A stretch of DNA of 64,000 nt from Apoda limacodes (GCA_946406115.1 OX291549.1:23831901-23895900); one strand, 5' to 3'. Shown: positions 21,801 through 31,465, numbered from the stretch's first letter. Program-made: numbers and translations. The notes: a model not told the origin generated them from the letters alone.

Positions 21801-23052
21801 TGGTAAATAATCTTTGAATGAATAACACAGGCACGCGCCCGATGCTATCGATACGCACACTGCTACATAAATGTCACTGCACTTACTTAAACACTTCCTG
21901 TCTAGAGATCGACTCGCGCTTTCAAGGATTAGCTGTATTTACAATATTCTATTTGTAGTATGCTAGTATGGATTTCACGTGCCATTTTCTAATTCCTAAA
22001 AAAAAACAATCGGCTTCCAAAAGATGCACTAAAAAGGTAATAATAATTACTTATTTCTAAAAAATCTGATCTTAATTACTGTTTGAAGTTGGTTTCTATT
22101 TACGTAACAGTCAAACGAAAAAGTTATGGCTGAACATCCATAAAAAAAAATATATACAATCTAATTGAGAACCTCCTCCTTTTTTTTGAAGTCGGTTAAA
22201 AATGCCAGTTTGATAGCGCCGTTAATGTCGCAAGGTCTGTCGATAAGAAAAAAAGGAGAGGTTCGGACTTCCGACCCGGGATCGAATCGCCCTACATAAG
22301 AGGCAAATGTTTAATAAGACCACTGAGCTGTCACGACTTTTTGAATATCGCGCTTAAGTTCTTATTGAAGCAATTAAGCATGTTTCACGCAGACCTTATA
22401 CAATGATTTAAGATTCTTTGATTATTAAAAGCCAAAGGACAGTAAAAATAAATAAAAAACCCGACTTCAGAAACATTAAGAACTAAAAAGTACTTGGGGA
22501 CCCGAGCTTTGCTCGTTTTTTTAACAACGCCATCTATTGTCAAGTATCATTAGTATTGCTGAGTCGATAAAAATAATAGTATTACTACTTGCCAATGGAT
22601 GTTAGAAAGTCCTATCTTTTTAAAAATTTTAGCTCGCACATTAAAGCGCATAAAATCTGCCATTTTAATTTTTTAAGAATTTTATGTCACTCACAATTGA
22701 GACAAATCTAATGATGCCTCTCAAGCTAAAATACATCAAGCCGTTTACGCTACAAAGCGTGCCAAAGAAATATGTATACATACATACATACACTCGAAAA
22801 ACATCCTCCCTGTCCTTCGGGTGCGGTCGGGTAAAAAGACAAAACGTGTGATATGAAATAAAAGAAGTGTTACGATGATTTTTATGAATTGTCATAATGA
22901 CCAAGCAAAATCTTAACTCAGTTGTATCTTATCTGTAAATAGATGTTTCGTGTTACATTACATCTCTTAATTCATTGTATCTTTTCCAGACTCTCTCGCA
23001 TGACAAGGCAGCTACATCTGCGAAAAGATATTTTCGTAGGGTAAAACAATAA
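9775..23052 (+). CDS. Fatty-acid-binding protein (FABP/CRABP family), 4 exons, 137 aa
   Basis: Exons are 9775-9844, 11816-11985, 12605-12715 and 22990-23052 (70, 170, 111 and 63 nt), close to the classic four-exon FABP pattern. All introns are GT-AG, and phases fit (1, 0, 0). The product is a small cytosolic beta-barrel lipid carrier. Seen: the N-terminal 'GKYQHYKNENLDDYF' start, 'GRKMM', the central 'FKLGDEYEE', and a C-terminal 'AKRYFRRVKQ' where FABPs place the Arg-x-Tyr pair that contacts the ligand carboxylate (Arg130 kept; the Tyr position appears to be Phe132). 137 aa is slightly above the usual 131-135. Intron 3 is 10,274 nt and holds a LINE. The ATG is preceded by an A-rich context (gaaaaaatg) and no in-frame alternative upstream was seen. 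Confidence 0.92.
10465..11290 (-). pseudogene. Non-LTR reverse transcriptase fragment in FABP intron 1
   Basis: Reverse-strand frames read 'GIPQGSIFRPCLLLIRYIND' and 'VLFAEDSSLFLKL', i.e. RT motifs around the PQGS and (F)ADD catalytic motif, here AED in place of ADD. A further frame near 10480-10660 continues the C-terminal side. Frames are shifted and a 160-bp piece is duplicated. Probably a Jockey-like LINE, different from the 14-kb element. Confidence 0.75.
10931..11250. repeat. 160-bp tandem duplication inside the RT fragment
   Basis: 10931-11090 and 11091-11250 match over their whole length with only a few substitutions (for example accgtataagtag against actgtataagtaa). It repeats the PQGS-coding region. 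Confidence 0.92.
11293..11607 (-). mobile_element. tRNA-like SINE in FABP intron 1
   Basis: On the minus strand there is a B-box-like 'ggttcgaacacc' near 11535-11550 in a tRNA-like head, then the conserved tail 'ggaaaacatcgtgaggaaac', a poly-A-rich part, and an end reading 'gggacgtatgaaggctgg'. A partial plus-strand copy of the tail is at 32305-32515. Confidence 0.65.
11816..11985 (+). CDS. FABP coding exon 2
   Basis: Acceptor ACTCCAG, donor AAG|GTATAG. Codes residues 24-80 including 'GDEYEEQMPN'. Confidence 0.92.
12058..12300 (-). mobile_element. 5S-rRNA-derived SINE (SINE3 type), FABP intron 2
   Basis: On the minus strand 12200-12248 reads 'gtgaagttaagcatcatcgg' and then 'ttggatgggtgaccgcc', the internal-control region of eukaryotic 5S rRNA. 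The remainder is an unrelated tail. The 5S part is too short and diverged for a working 5S gene. A second 5S-derived copy is at 46190-46315. Confidence 0.65.
12605..12715 (+). CDS. FABP coding exon 3
   Basis: Acceptor TTTTCTAG, donor GTT|GTAAGT. 37 codons, residues 81-117. Confidence 0.9.
12731..14092. other. FABP intron 3, left part
   Basis: AT-rich sequence without a supported gene. Its right end contains the left copy of the LINE target-site duplication, 14093-14102. Confidence 0.5.
14870..16716 (+). pseudogene. LINE ORF1 (gag-like, CCHC zinc knuckles), two frameshifts
   Basis: Reading starts at ATG 14870 in one frame (rich in Ser/Arg/Pro), continues in a second from about 15271 to 16490, and ends in a third at TAG 16714-16716. 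The middle frame carries three zinc knuckles: CHRCQLYGHAQRNC (CX2CX4HX4C), CVKCLRDHATPDC and CVLCGSEGHPANYRGC. Family ORF1 proteins bind LINE RNA. The breaks lie near 'gacgacggacgacgaagg' (one extra G would explain it) and in the C-rich run near 16491. An intact ancestor would be about 610 aa. Programmed frameshifting is possible but less likely. Confidence 0.75.
16724..19429 (+). CDS. LINE ORF2: AP-like endonuclease and reverse transcriptase, 901 aa
   Basis: Uninterrupted over 901 codons. The N-terminal endonuclease/exonuclease/phosphatase domain (about residues 10-225) shows the metal-binding E46 in QETF, D145/N147 in GDLN and D220/H221 in SDHRP. The RT domain (about 460-735) shows DVAKAFDKVW (D597, D603), GVPQGSVLAP, and the catalytic FADD at 683-686. 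Domain order and motifs fit the Jockey clade. The ATG lies 7 nt after the ORF1 stop, consistent with re-initiation. The endonuclease nicks target DNA and RT copies the LINE RNA there. The reading frame looks intact, but ORF1 of this copy is broken. Confidence 0.92.
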   Translation: MDCTTAREKPRSVSIGYFNANGLRNQREELSQFLSSQKPDVFLIQETFLKPAVRTPSIANYRTVRNDRTASNLGGTLIYYRRSLHCSPIDPPPLTNLEASVCRLAMTGHQPIIIASVYLSPLKDLLESDLQSLLSLGDAVILAGDLNCKHRRWNSSVTSQRGRLLDDLVDRLNFDIIAPMTPTYFPHNTRNNPDVLDIALLKNVRLSFRSIEVLDELDSDHRPVVLRLGFPSDSPPDTRTVTDWDKFGQLLENPSSPHLDRVPNVISSATDLNVAIDSLTSHLTATVGECSRQVPVDDYHHLILPQHIRSLMTERNAARRARDRAPTIDNKARFNDLHRRVRTAVAELRAQRFGDLMENISPSHQAYWHLARALKSETANSLPPLSRPNNVPAFNDDEKADCLASSLQAQCALSTQPFDPDHVREVDGEVERRTSLPPQDPLPPVTVDEVVQVIKDLRPRKSPGADGISNDILKRLTLPLVCLLVAIFNAAMEHCIFPSQWKDAIVIGIHKPGKARTEPSSYRPISLLKALGKLYERLLLARLRNAIVSRGILIDEQFGFRAKHSCVHQVLRITEHILTGFQPALGKTRHTGAVLFDVAKAFDKVWHNGLIFKLYNFQLPDRLVLIIRDYLSNRSFRYKVEGTLSSPRPIEAGVPQGSVLAPILYLLYTNDIPKTIGTNLALFADDTALYTTDRQVCRITERLQPAITALGEWFRKWRIEVNPDKSSAVLFTLGRPPRPSPLSLFGRAIPWQNKTKYLGVTMDSRLNFQAHTKIVRDRAAFVLGRLYPMIGKYSKMSLRNKLNLYTTCIRPILAYASVVFALSKRNLHKLQTLQNRFLIAASGASWYVRNADLHRDFELPTIPQYFKDLAIRFFRAYAKSPESFNCAIHNVSSPRSTRSRS
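19430..19876 (+). other. LINE 3' UTR and tail
   Basis: GC-rich non-coding tail shared with 1-602 and, in part, with 6409-7330. It ends in an A-rich tail just before the right target-site duplication. Confidence 0.8.
20041..20306 (+). repeat. Dispersed repeat, family R-C, copy 2
   Basis: Diverged, collinear counterpart of 5351-5612, here within FABP intron 3 just after the LINE. Confidence 0.7.
20320..21990. other. FABP intron 3, right part, with repeated 'gcatcaatgt' motifs
   Basis: AT-rich. 'tgcatcaatgtaccccacc' at about 20590 and 'gtgcatcaatgtgccccta' at about 21345 bracket a ~770-bp stretch, perhaps the ends of an old element. No coding sequence was recognised. Confidence 0.3.
22000..22200. 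mobile_element. Inverted-repeat MITE-like sequence
   Basis: Starts 'aaaaacaatcggcttcc' and ends 'ttttgaagtcggttaaa', a terminal type also seen at 30926, 42835 and 43134. No coding capacity. Confidence 0.45.
22255..22350 (-). mobile_element. tRNA-like SINE fragment
   Basis: On the minus strand an A-box-like 'cagctcagtggtct' is followed about 30 bp later by a B-box-like 'gcgattcgatccc'. It lacks a credible full tRNA fold, so a SINE head is more likely than a tRNA gene. Confidence 0.5.
22990..23052 (+). CDS. FABP coding exon 4 with stop
   Basis: Acceptor CTTTTCCAG; 20 codons plus TAA, ending in the ligand-contact Arg region. It is too short to appear as an ORF and lies 10.3 kb after exon 3. 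No alternative last exon was seen closer in. Confidence 0.88.
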   Translation, partial: TLSHDKAATSAKRYFRRVKQ

Positions 23053-23149
23053 TAAGACGTATAAAAAATATTATACCTATAATGTTAAAACCGAAAATTA
23101 AATGATTTCATGTTCAACTCCCTACCTATAACAAGATTTTACTATCTTT

Positions 23150-24210
23150 TATACCTAGCTGCTCCTATATTTATATATTTGATAGACAGGAAGAATAATT
23201 ATTCTATTTACAAATTTAAACATTCTTTGTAAGTTTACAATACAGATAGCAAGTTCGAAATAGGTTGCCATCTTTAACGTTTTCCATCCAATAAATTGTT
23301 GAATATGTGCTTATAGGTTTTAGTGAATAAAGTTAATATAACAAATGTATGTATATACATTATGTGTATACTATATGCTTGAAATGCTAAACATGTATTT
23401 AGTACTAAATGTAATTAATATACGCTTGATTTAATCATTCCATGTACTTATTAGCATGTAGGGGCAATGGGAATTTGAAAAATGTCTGAACTTGTGGTTA
23501 ATCTTTACTGTTGAAATACAAGTTTAATATAATGTGTAGTACGCAATGACCTTCTGTAGTACGTCTGCAATATATTGGCACACTCCTACAGAACACAAAA
23601 TTACAAAGCAAAACTATCATTAAGTATGTGTAATAAAATAACAACTTGCGAATATTACACATATGTACATATAAAACAGTGTTTTTTAATCATGGGCCCA
23701 AGATTTTGTAGAAAGTCTATAACTACTCAGAAAAAAATAATTTAATATACAATTTTTAACCGTTTATTTTGTAAGTTCACATTACAGTTATCCAGTTTAA
23801 AAAAGGTCGTTCTTTACTATAACCTAGTTTTTCATCTATGTTAGTACTAGTTATAGGAAAAGGTATTACATGTTTTATTAATAAATAAACTGCAGAACAA
23901 TTCTATTTACACATTTTTACTTTATTTGCAAAATCAGTTAAAAAAAGCCTAATGATTTTAACTATGTATTTACTTTGACATTGTCCATAGTATTGTTTAC
24001 GGTAAATTGTATTAAATGTGCTTAAATAAGTTAATAAAGTCAATGTAATAAATGTATGTTTATATATGCTTAAGATGGTTATTATGTTTTACATGATTAT
24101 TATAAGTTTTATTTTTGTTATATTTATTATTTTTATAAGTTCATGTACATGATTATTATAAGTTGCTTAAAATGGTAATTATGTACTTAGTACCAAATGT
24201 GATTAAGAGA
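23150..24210. repeat. Diverged duplication of the FABP 3' flank
   Basis: The order of blocks around 23200-23470 (attctatttaca, tgtgcttata, aataaagttaatataa, aaatgtatgt, tatgctt, agtactaaatgta) recurs around 23890-24210 in the same order with substitutions and extra sequence. Both are AT-rich, so exact limits are uncertain. Confidence 0.5.
23290..23331 (+). promoter_or_regulatory. Two AATAAA polyadenylation signals of FABP
   Basis: AATAAA at 23290-23295 and 23326-23331, 240-275 nt after the stop codon. Either could end the FABP mRNA. Confidence 0.45.
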
Positions 24211-25104
24211 ACTGATTTTAATGATGTTTTCATTTGATAACATAGTTTATTCCTTTATTTTTTATAAGATTTTTTATATATTTGTTGGTAAATAATATGT
24301 TGTTGTTTCATTGTAGCTTGAATATAACAGTGCATTATCTAATTAAGAAAAATAATTACCAAGACACAATGTTTGTAAGGTGCGGGGAGGCTATTGTATC
24401 GTATATAAGAATCATGGTGTTACAAAAATATATTTTATAAGTTACTCATACTTCAATAAATACTCTTTATATGACAACAAGACACAAAAACATTTCATTA
24501 AGCGTTCATTATCACTTTTGCCAACTTTAACCAAAATGGTTGCAATAACACCTTATCGCGGTAAATGCAACTAAAGAATGTAAATATGACAAACATTAAA
24601 AAAATCATTGGTTTAAGTAACCATCAAAACATTTATTTTTATATTATGGACCTTATAATATCGCAGGTTAGTTTGATTTACCGGAAACTTTCCTCTAAAA
24701 TTTTGAGGGGCTAATGCAACCAACTGTACTGACAATAGTGATTAAACATATCTGCCCCCGTTGTTATAATTACAGTAAGTGGTGTTACTGGTGTTATGAT
24801 TGTTTTAACAGTACTGTGAACCTTAAATCAAGTCCCACGTGGAATATTTTTCTTTTTATTTATATCTTAATTATTAACAAAGATACGATAAGCTAAATCA
24901 CAGTAAATACTTTAAAGATTCAACCGTTTGTTAAAACAAGGACAGTAAGTAGACTTACTGCATTAAAATTATGTTTTTTTTTCATAGTTTCTCTATTATA
25001 TTAATTAATTTGTCAATCTAACAGTAAAGTCTATAGTTACTGTAAATATGTTTAGGTTTTTGATCGTCACAAACACGCGCGCGGGCGTGAGGGAATCTAT
25101 CTTA

Positions 25105-25233
25105 TCCAGTCCTGGGACCTTATTGGGAACAGTATCGAGCTATTCGGACTCTGAAATTCGACGGGTTTCGAGAGGTAAGTCAGACTTCCCAGATTTCGAA
25201 TAGCTCGAGACTGTTCCCAATAAGGCCACTGGA
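25105..25233. repeat. Hairpin inside the 24.7-kb transposon
   Basis: About 40 bp at 25105-25147 (containing 'ccttattgggaacag') pair imperfectly with 25194-25233 around a ~45-bp loop. Could be a small nested MITE. Confidence 0.7.
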
Positions 25234-25620
25234 CCCCGCTATTCTCCGTATTCAAGCGCCAGCGCTTGCAAGACTAGGGAAGGTTAAAATTGGCGCCAAT
25301 ATATCAGTAAGTTTACACCTCTTCATAGGGATACTGTTAATAACCATACACTTAACAAAGAATCTCAAGGTATATTTATAAAAGAAGTGGTTGACACAAA
25401 ATAAGTAAAGACAAGAGCGTCACAAAAAGAAAATCCTAAACAAGGTATTACATATGCATATCATTTGAAAGATAGAATTGGTGACAGAATTGAACTAGTA
25501 AAACTTTTTTTTTTATCTACTTTGGGTTACAATGGTAAAAATTATTGCAGGGTTTTAAACATATAAAACATAGGCAAATATATACGAGTAAATAAAATAA
25601 ATAGAGATATAATAAAAAAT

Positions 25621-26347
25621 CTGGTATTAAAATACAGCCAAGCCATATCATATTACAGACGCGTACATTTACCAAAAAGACTTTACCTACCTAGCGACAT
25701 AAACATGACAGAAATGTATAAACATTTTTGCCAAACTCAACCTGGTATCACAGTGTCTATAGGAACATACCGTTATGTTATAAAAAAAGAAAATAATATA
25801 TCCTTTGCCAACTTAGGAAATGAAGAATGGGAACTTTGCACGTTATTCCAAGAGCACAACACGGATCACTTTGAAATTCAAGACCAGTACTGTGATACTT
25901 GTAAGCAATACTTAGTGCAAAAATAATCACTCCACAAGCCGAATTAATAACAAATTCGATGCTGAAATTAGTGCAAACGAAACTTACGCTAAATATTATT
26001 CCGTAGACATTTAAAAGGTCGTAATGCACCCGAGAATGGAAAAATATAAAGCAGCAATTTTACGCAGCAGAATTATTGCTTTCAATGAGACTTTTGTCCC
26101 ACTTGGTCTTCGAATAACTTTACTATTGCAGTATTGTGGAATGAAAAGGTTTTAACCTAAATTTAAGGACGATCAAAACTTTCGAAATTTGGACTTTTTA
26201 CAAATTAAATTCATAAAAAATAAATCGTTTAATATATTTATAACAGAGGAAAAGAAAAAAGAACTGGTCCCATTGATGCCAGAAAATAGACAAGCATTTT
26301 GGTTGAATATACCAACTTCTAATGCTTCTAATATTCTTGAAGATTAA
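25621..26347 (+). pseudogene. Transposase-like ORF remnant
   Basis: One open segment (25621-25926) reads 'YYRRVHLPKRLYLPSDINM' and further on 'QYCDTCKQY', with spaced residues like proteins found in many insect DNA transposons (Arg-rich start, a conserved 'Y' block, then C..C). A later segment ends 'MPENRQAFWLNI' and stops at 26345-26347. Frames between are broken. The family is recognised only by resemblance; no catalytic DDE residues can be pointed out. Confidence 0.5.
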
Positions 26348-27089
26348 AAAAAATTTATAATTAACGTTGATTTTTATCATATTTTTATAGTTACCTACTT
26401 ATTTTTAATAAAAAATGTTATATATATAACTTTAAACATTGTTTAACAAATGTGATTATACTTTTTAGAAGCACATTGTATTTTATAATAAGGTATTAGG
26501 GAGACTACAATATTCGTATGATCTCAAATAAATTTAGTTTAAAATAATTAAAATAGTTAGTGAAAGACACTTACGAAAGGAAGAAAACACGTTGTTTGCA
26601 AAGATAAACTTAATTAAATTGCTGACCTGCATTCTTATTTCATTTTACTCAATAACATTTTAGGAATTAATATCAAAGCTCCAAAATATGCATAGTTGTA
26701 GAAAAAGTCACTGGATTTGTAGGCATTTACATAGAGTTTATAGTAAACATAGATACAGTAACTTACATGGACAGGATATTTCGTGAAATATATTTACAGT
26801 ATGTTACCGACTTACTGCAAATATGTTTAAAAAAGTGTTAGTTGGGCTGATAGAAGTAGTAATTATGGATACATTTAGTTAGATTAAAAACAAAACATTT
26901 ATTTTAAACGAATAAATTATATCCAGGATTAATCTATGCAAATTTGTTTTTTATTGTCCGTTTAAATATCTAAGTTATCTGCTATAATCATTAACATACA
27001 CAAATTTGAAAATGATGAATCAAAAGTGTGATTTCCCACAATTTAAACTTTTTGACTTACTGTAATTACAATAACGGGGGCAGATATAA

Positions 27090-28980
27090 CAATATGAATT
27101 TTTCGTAATTAAAAAAAAAAAATATCTTATCCTACTACTTTATTACTAATTTACCGTTTAATACTATGAAGGTCCTTAAAACTAAACAAAAACCCTTTTA
27201 ATTTAGAAGGCTTACCTTTGCTTTTTTACAAATTCGTGAAAACAATGTTTACATTCAGCAATAAAACTTGACTACTAGATTAAAGTGAATCGGCAAAAAT
27301 TATCAGGTGATTCATGTGGAAAGTTAAAAAAACTCAACGCATGATTTGAAGGTGTTTAAGAGAGCATCTTAAATAATCTTGACTTACTGGCGTTAAGCTA
27401 AAAATGTCGATGTTGATTTTAATAAGAGTTAATTTTTCAGTGCTGCAAATATCTTTTAAATTCAAGGATATATTAACAAAAAAAAAAATTTATTGTAATT
27501 ATATCAGATAAGTTATAGAAATATAGAAAATCTATTACCGTAATTTGCTAGCTTTATGGTTACTTTATGTGTAAAACATTGTATATCTGATGCAAGTACT
27601 TAAGGAGGTACATAGATTAAAAAAAATTAAATGGGCCCAATTTTGAGGTATCCCCATAGGTGTAAAAAACCGTTTTAAATCGTTTAAAAGCAAAATCAAT
27701 GATTTAAAACCTCAAATCGTTTAAAACGGTTAAATACTCGACTGCATACTGATGTGCTTTACAGCATTCAACTTGAGCATTCATATTAGCATGACGTGTA
27801 AGTCATCTTTGTAGCATGCCTTTAAAATATGTTTATAACATCGTCTTATATTTAAGGATGAAATTAAGGAGTGTCGTACACGAATTAACTTAGGGTTCCG
27901 TAGAATGAAATTTATTGCAAATATATTATGGTGAATGTTATACCTAACAGTTTGACTGTCTTAAAAGTGCTTTAAACTTTTTAGGATAGTTTTAGTGTCA
28001 ACAAACAAATAACAAACCTACTTAATTTCAACAAATTTCCTATGAATAGTTTGCATTGATTTATTATGGGTGAAAAAAACAGTTTGGTGCTCCATTAGAT
28101 GGGAAGTTCGATGACAAAATAAACACTGAGCTCCTATTAAAATAATATGGTTTTTAATTATTTAAACCTAAAAAAATTTTGGTTTAAACGAAAAAATTGT
28201 TTTAAACCTATTCTTTTGAATTCTTTTGAAACCGGTATTACCCTAAATAATTAAAATAATAATCAATGAGTTTCTTGATTAGAGACCTATAGGTCATATG
28301 CGCGGTTGGTGAGAAATGTTACTACGGATTGTAGATGTCGCTGATGGTAGTATGATGTTGGATGGAGATATCTTTCGGTATGAGTCTGCTATCTATACGC
28401 TGAGTGACTTTTGAATATTAATGGACTGTATAATATTGGTAGCAGAGGGTGTACGTAATCTATCACTCACCTTATAGCGCTGTTGATCGAGGGCGTCGCG
28501 GTGGGACTAAGAGCCCAGGCGTCGGTCTGTGTTTATGTTGTCTACGGAGGGGCCTTCTCTAAGGAAAGGAAACTTAATTTAAAAACATTAGGAATCTACT
28601 TTAAAATAGACAAGACCGTTGTAGGATCAAAAGAAAACCTTGAGTGCGTCACCGTGGCGGTTCCTGGTACTACTGATACTTAGCGCATCTATATCCAGAT
28701 CCAGAGGCTGATCAAATCACACTTAAAGTCTACTAATTACTACTTAAATCAGCACTATCACCAAACTCGCGCGTCGATACCGCGACGTTGGTATTTCCGA
28801 TCGAACGCGGGATTTAATTAGTACGCGGGCAGAGCTGACCTTTTAAAAGTTCTTCACAAAATTCCAAAGCGAGAGAACACTAACAAAACGCAATACTCGA
28901 GTGTTGCTTCCAACCTGTGGCGAAGACTGAACTGAACTATTTGCACGGCACCGTGCGTTCCAGAACTGACACCAAGGTCA
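27090..28980. other. Intergenic AT-rich stretch
   Basis: No gene supported. 28483-28680 holds a short open frame with a few hydrophobic residues but no recognisable domain. Confidence 0.4.
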
Positions 28981-28984
28981 ATGT

Positions 28985-29625
28985 CCCACCAAGTAGTCTT
29001 CCTCATCTAGTTTTGCTCCAATGTTCTCAACATCTGATACTAGCAACTCAGATTTAAAGAAATGGTCTTGCATGTTCTGCTGTGCGTCGTATTTTAAGCT
29101 GAGCAGTTTTTTCTTAATGTGCAACTTTTTCACTACGATTCTTCTAGCAAAATTAGCTTCTAAGTTTTCTAAATCTCTTTGGCAGATTTCGACATTTTAA
29201 TTAATTCTAGATACTTATCTACAACGCATTGTACGATTAGTAGTTTTGCTTTTGTGTCTTTCTCTTGAAAATCCTTATCGCCCTTTGAGTCTTGCCCTAG
29301 AACCAGGGGCGGATCCAAAACAAAAGTTTAGGGGGGGCGATCATAAGATCTGAAGGTATTTTTTTAACTTTGAATCTGCAAACGTAAGTTACCCAATCGA
29401 CCCAGCTCGTGCAGTTATTGAATAATTAAATTTACAAACCCAAGTAACCCTAAGTTTTTTTTAAATGAAATAAAAGTTATATATTTAAAAAATGTTACAA
29501 TTCATTTCTTCCTCGGCCGTCCTTAGGGGATAGGCTGGATCCGCCCCTGCCTAGAACTACTGCTAAATCGCGTTCCACGTTTGAAAATTCGACTTTTCAG
29601 TAAGTTATGGTAATGCAAACGGTAT
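28985..29625 (-). pseudogene. Copia-type gag remnant (UBN2-like), interrupted by a MITE
   Basis: Minus-strand frames read 'DFQEKDTKAKLLIVQCVVDK' and, after a frameshift, 'KKLHIKKKLLSLKYDAQQN' and 'DVENIGAKLDEEDYLV', the signature of copia-type gag polypeptides. Only part of gag survives; pol and LTRs were not seen. The MITE at 29304-29549 splits it, and leaving out the MITE plus one target-site copy returns the sequence to one frame. Confidence 0.7.
29304..29549. mobile_element. hAT-like MITE (246 bp) in the copia gag remnant
   Basis: Ends are inverted repeats (CAGGGGCGGATCC at left, GGATCCGCCCCTG at right). CCTAGAAC flanks it at 29296-29303 and 29550-29557, an 8-bp duplication. CAGGG-type ends plus 8-bp TSD fit hAT. 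No coding capacity. Confidence 0.85.
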
Positions 29626-30469
29626 TGCAGTTGTAACATTAACACTTATTTTAAATGTTTTTTTTAACGCTCTGCTGCTACATTTGGGTAATATGTGGAT
29701 TAAAAAATAAGAATCAGCTGTTTCATGAACCTAATTTTAATACTGTTTTACATTTTGTTATTTCAATGTTATCTAGCAACAAAATATTTTTTTTTTTTTT
29801 TTAACAAAAAATACTTTCAGAACAGACTATTTTAGCTCTTTGTTTTTTTTACAGTAAATACAGTAGTTATTTGAATTTCTGACTCGGGCTTCACTATTTT
29901 ACTGTAAGTGTTATATATCTTCAGTATGGCCTCTTCAAGCTCTTTATTTTGATAAGAAACATGATACGGTTGGAGCCGCTGCCGCCATATTGTTTTTTTT
30001 TTTAATTTACTGCACCCTATAACACTCGGGGGATCAATAACTTTATTTTTCTGATCTTATTCATTTAAATCGGTCCAGCCGTTCGGCCTCCAGGAGGGAA
30101 AAAAGAAAACTACAGACGTACATACGCGCGAAAAACATTACCCTCGCTTTCGCAATCGGGTAAAAATCAAAACATGTAGACATAGTGATTGTGTAAAAAA
30201 TTTATAGGCCTGATTCCAAAAACCAGAGGAAACAGGGGATGAGGGGAATGCAATTTAAAAAAAATACATTGTTCTAGGCACCCGGGGCACAGATTATATA
30301 ATACTCCCGGGGTTAATTACGAACTTGATTCCGATCGACCCGCACCGCAGATTTAAATATCATTAAACTATTGATAAATATGTCACCCATGGGTGTACTT
30401 ATACGCTTTTTTAACCGTCTCCAAAAAAACAGAAGGTTTTCAATTCGGATGTTTATATTTTTGGTGTGA

Positions 30470-30750
30470 AAACTACTTTAGCAGCTTTGTGTACATTTTT
30501 TATGATGGGTAAAAAATGTTAAACTCGCGTCAGGACACGTGACCTGATCGAAAATTTGTAAGACGTAAGCCCCTCTCTTTCTACAGTGCGGCGAAAATGT
30601 ATGCCTGCGCCTGCTGTTTCTATTTTTTTAGTATATGGCGATTATGAGTAGTAAAGGGATTGGATATGGGATTTTATTTCTATGACAGATTGAGATGTCA
30701 AATACACTACGTCAAAAATGGAAATAAACAAACATTATTATTTATAATAA
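30470..30750 (+). repeat. Dispersed repeat, family R-A, copy 2
   Basis: Collinear with 38935-39215: 'gtgtgaaaactac', 'gatgggtaaaaaatg', 'cgtcaggacacgtg', 'tatgacagattg' and 'gtcaaatacactacgtca'. Confidence 0.7.
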
Positions 30751-30889
30751 ATAAATATGTATACGAAGTGATGGAACACAGAATAGCTAGTACGTTTTTA
30801 CTTCTCTTTAAACTTTTGGTCAAAAACTAAATTGGTGTTTGAAACTGGTGAAACGCCTCTTATGATTATAAAAATTTCTGTTGCGGGCA

Positions 30890-31465
30890 TGGATATTTTT
30901 AGTGTACGAACAAAGCAATTTGTCACTCAAAAGGAAAAAATAAAAGCTTTTTAACAAAAAAAAAAAACAACCGGCTTCAAAAAGATGAACTAAAAATGGT
31001 GTGTATGTACCTAACAGTTTATATAACACACTTCACTCAGGGCTGTAGCTAGAGTTGAATCTAAGGTAGGGCAGCGCTGCGGTGGTTTCATGCACCGGTA
31101 CGGCCCAAGTAAATTTTCTATCTCATTATTTTACCTGCTTGTGAGTGTGGGTAATTAAGGTAGAAGGTAATTGGGTGGGATCGCGGGAAAACAAGAGCAA
31201 AATGGTATGAATTGATAGTATGGGAAAACAATTTATATATATTATACCTTAGTTTATGGTACTTTTAAGGTAGGGCAATAGTATTTCAAGGTAAGGCATT
31301 GCCCCACAATGCCCCCCCTTAGCTATGGCCCTGACTTCACTTGCATTAAACCAACTTGAAACTGTAATTCAGATCAGATGTTTGTAAATAAGTAATTATT
31401 TTTACTTTTTAGTCAATTTTTTTGGAACCGGTTTGTTTTTGTTAAAAAGCTTTCATTTATTATTA
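30890..31465. mobile_element. Inverted-repeat MITE with a nested hAT-like MITE
   Basis: The left arm ('aaaagctttttaac', poly-A, 'caaccggcttc') mirrors the right arm ('gaaccggtttg', 'gttaaaaagcttt'). The preceding 'tttttagtgtac' and 'ttgtcactc' are shared with 43090-43140, so both are one family. Its centre is split by the insertion at 31038-31333. Confidence 0.7.
31038..31333. mobile_element. hAT-like MITE (296 bp)
   Basis: Starts CAGGGCTGTAGCTAG and ends in the reverse complement of CAGGGCCATAGCTAA. ACTTCACT flanks it at 31030-31037 and 31334-31341, an 8-bp target-site duplication. Confidence 0.88.

Larger units (their letters stand above)
24748..27087. mobile_element. Decayed DNA transposon with 33-bp terminal inverted repeats
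   Basis: 24748-24780 (starts ATATCTGCCCCCGTTGTTAT) and the reverse complement of 27055-27087 agree at 31 of 33 positions by eye. Length about 2.34 kb. The motif ACAGTAAGT ends each TIR and recurs in variant form inside (about 24942, 26797-26817), possible transposase-binding sites. The interior holds a transposase-like remnant. AAC flanks both ends, but a real target-site duplication is not clear. Superfamily not assigned. Confidence 0.75.

Noticed and set aside
28483..28680. 66-aa ORF as a gene
   Set aside because: No domain, no splice context, atypical composition.
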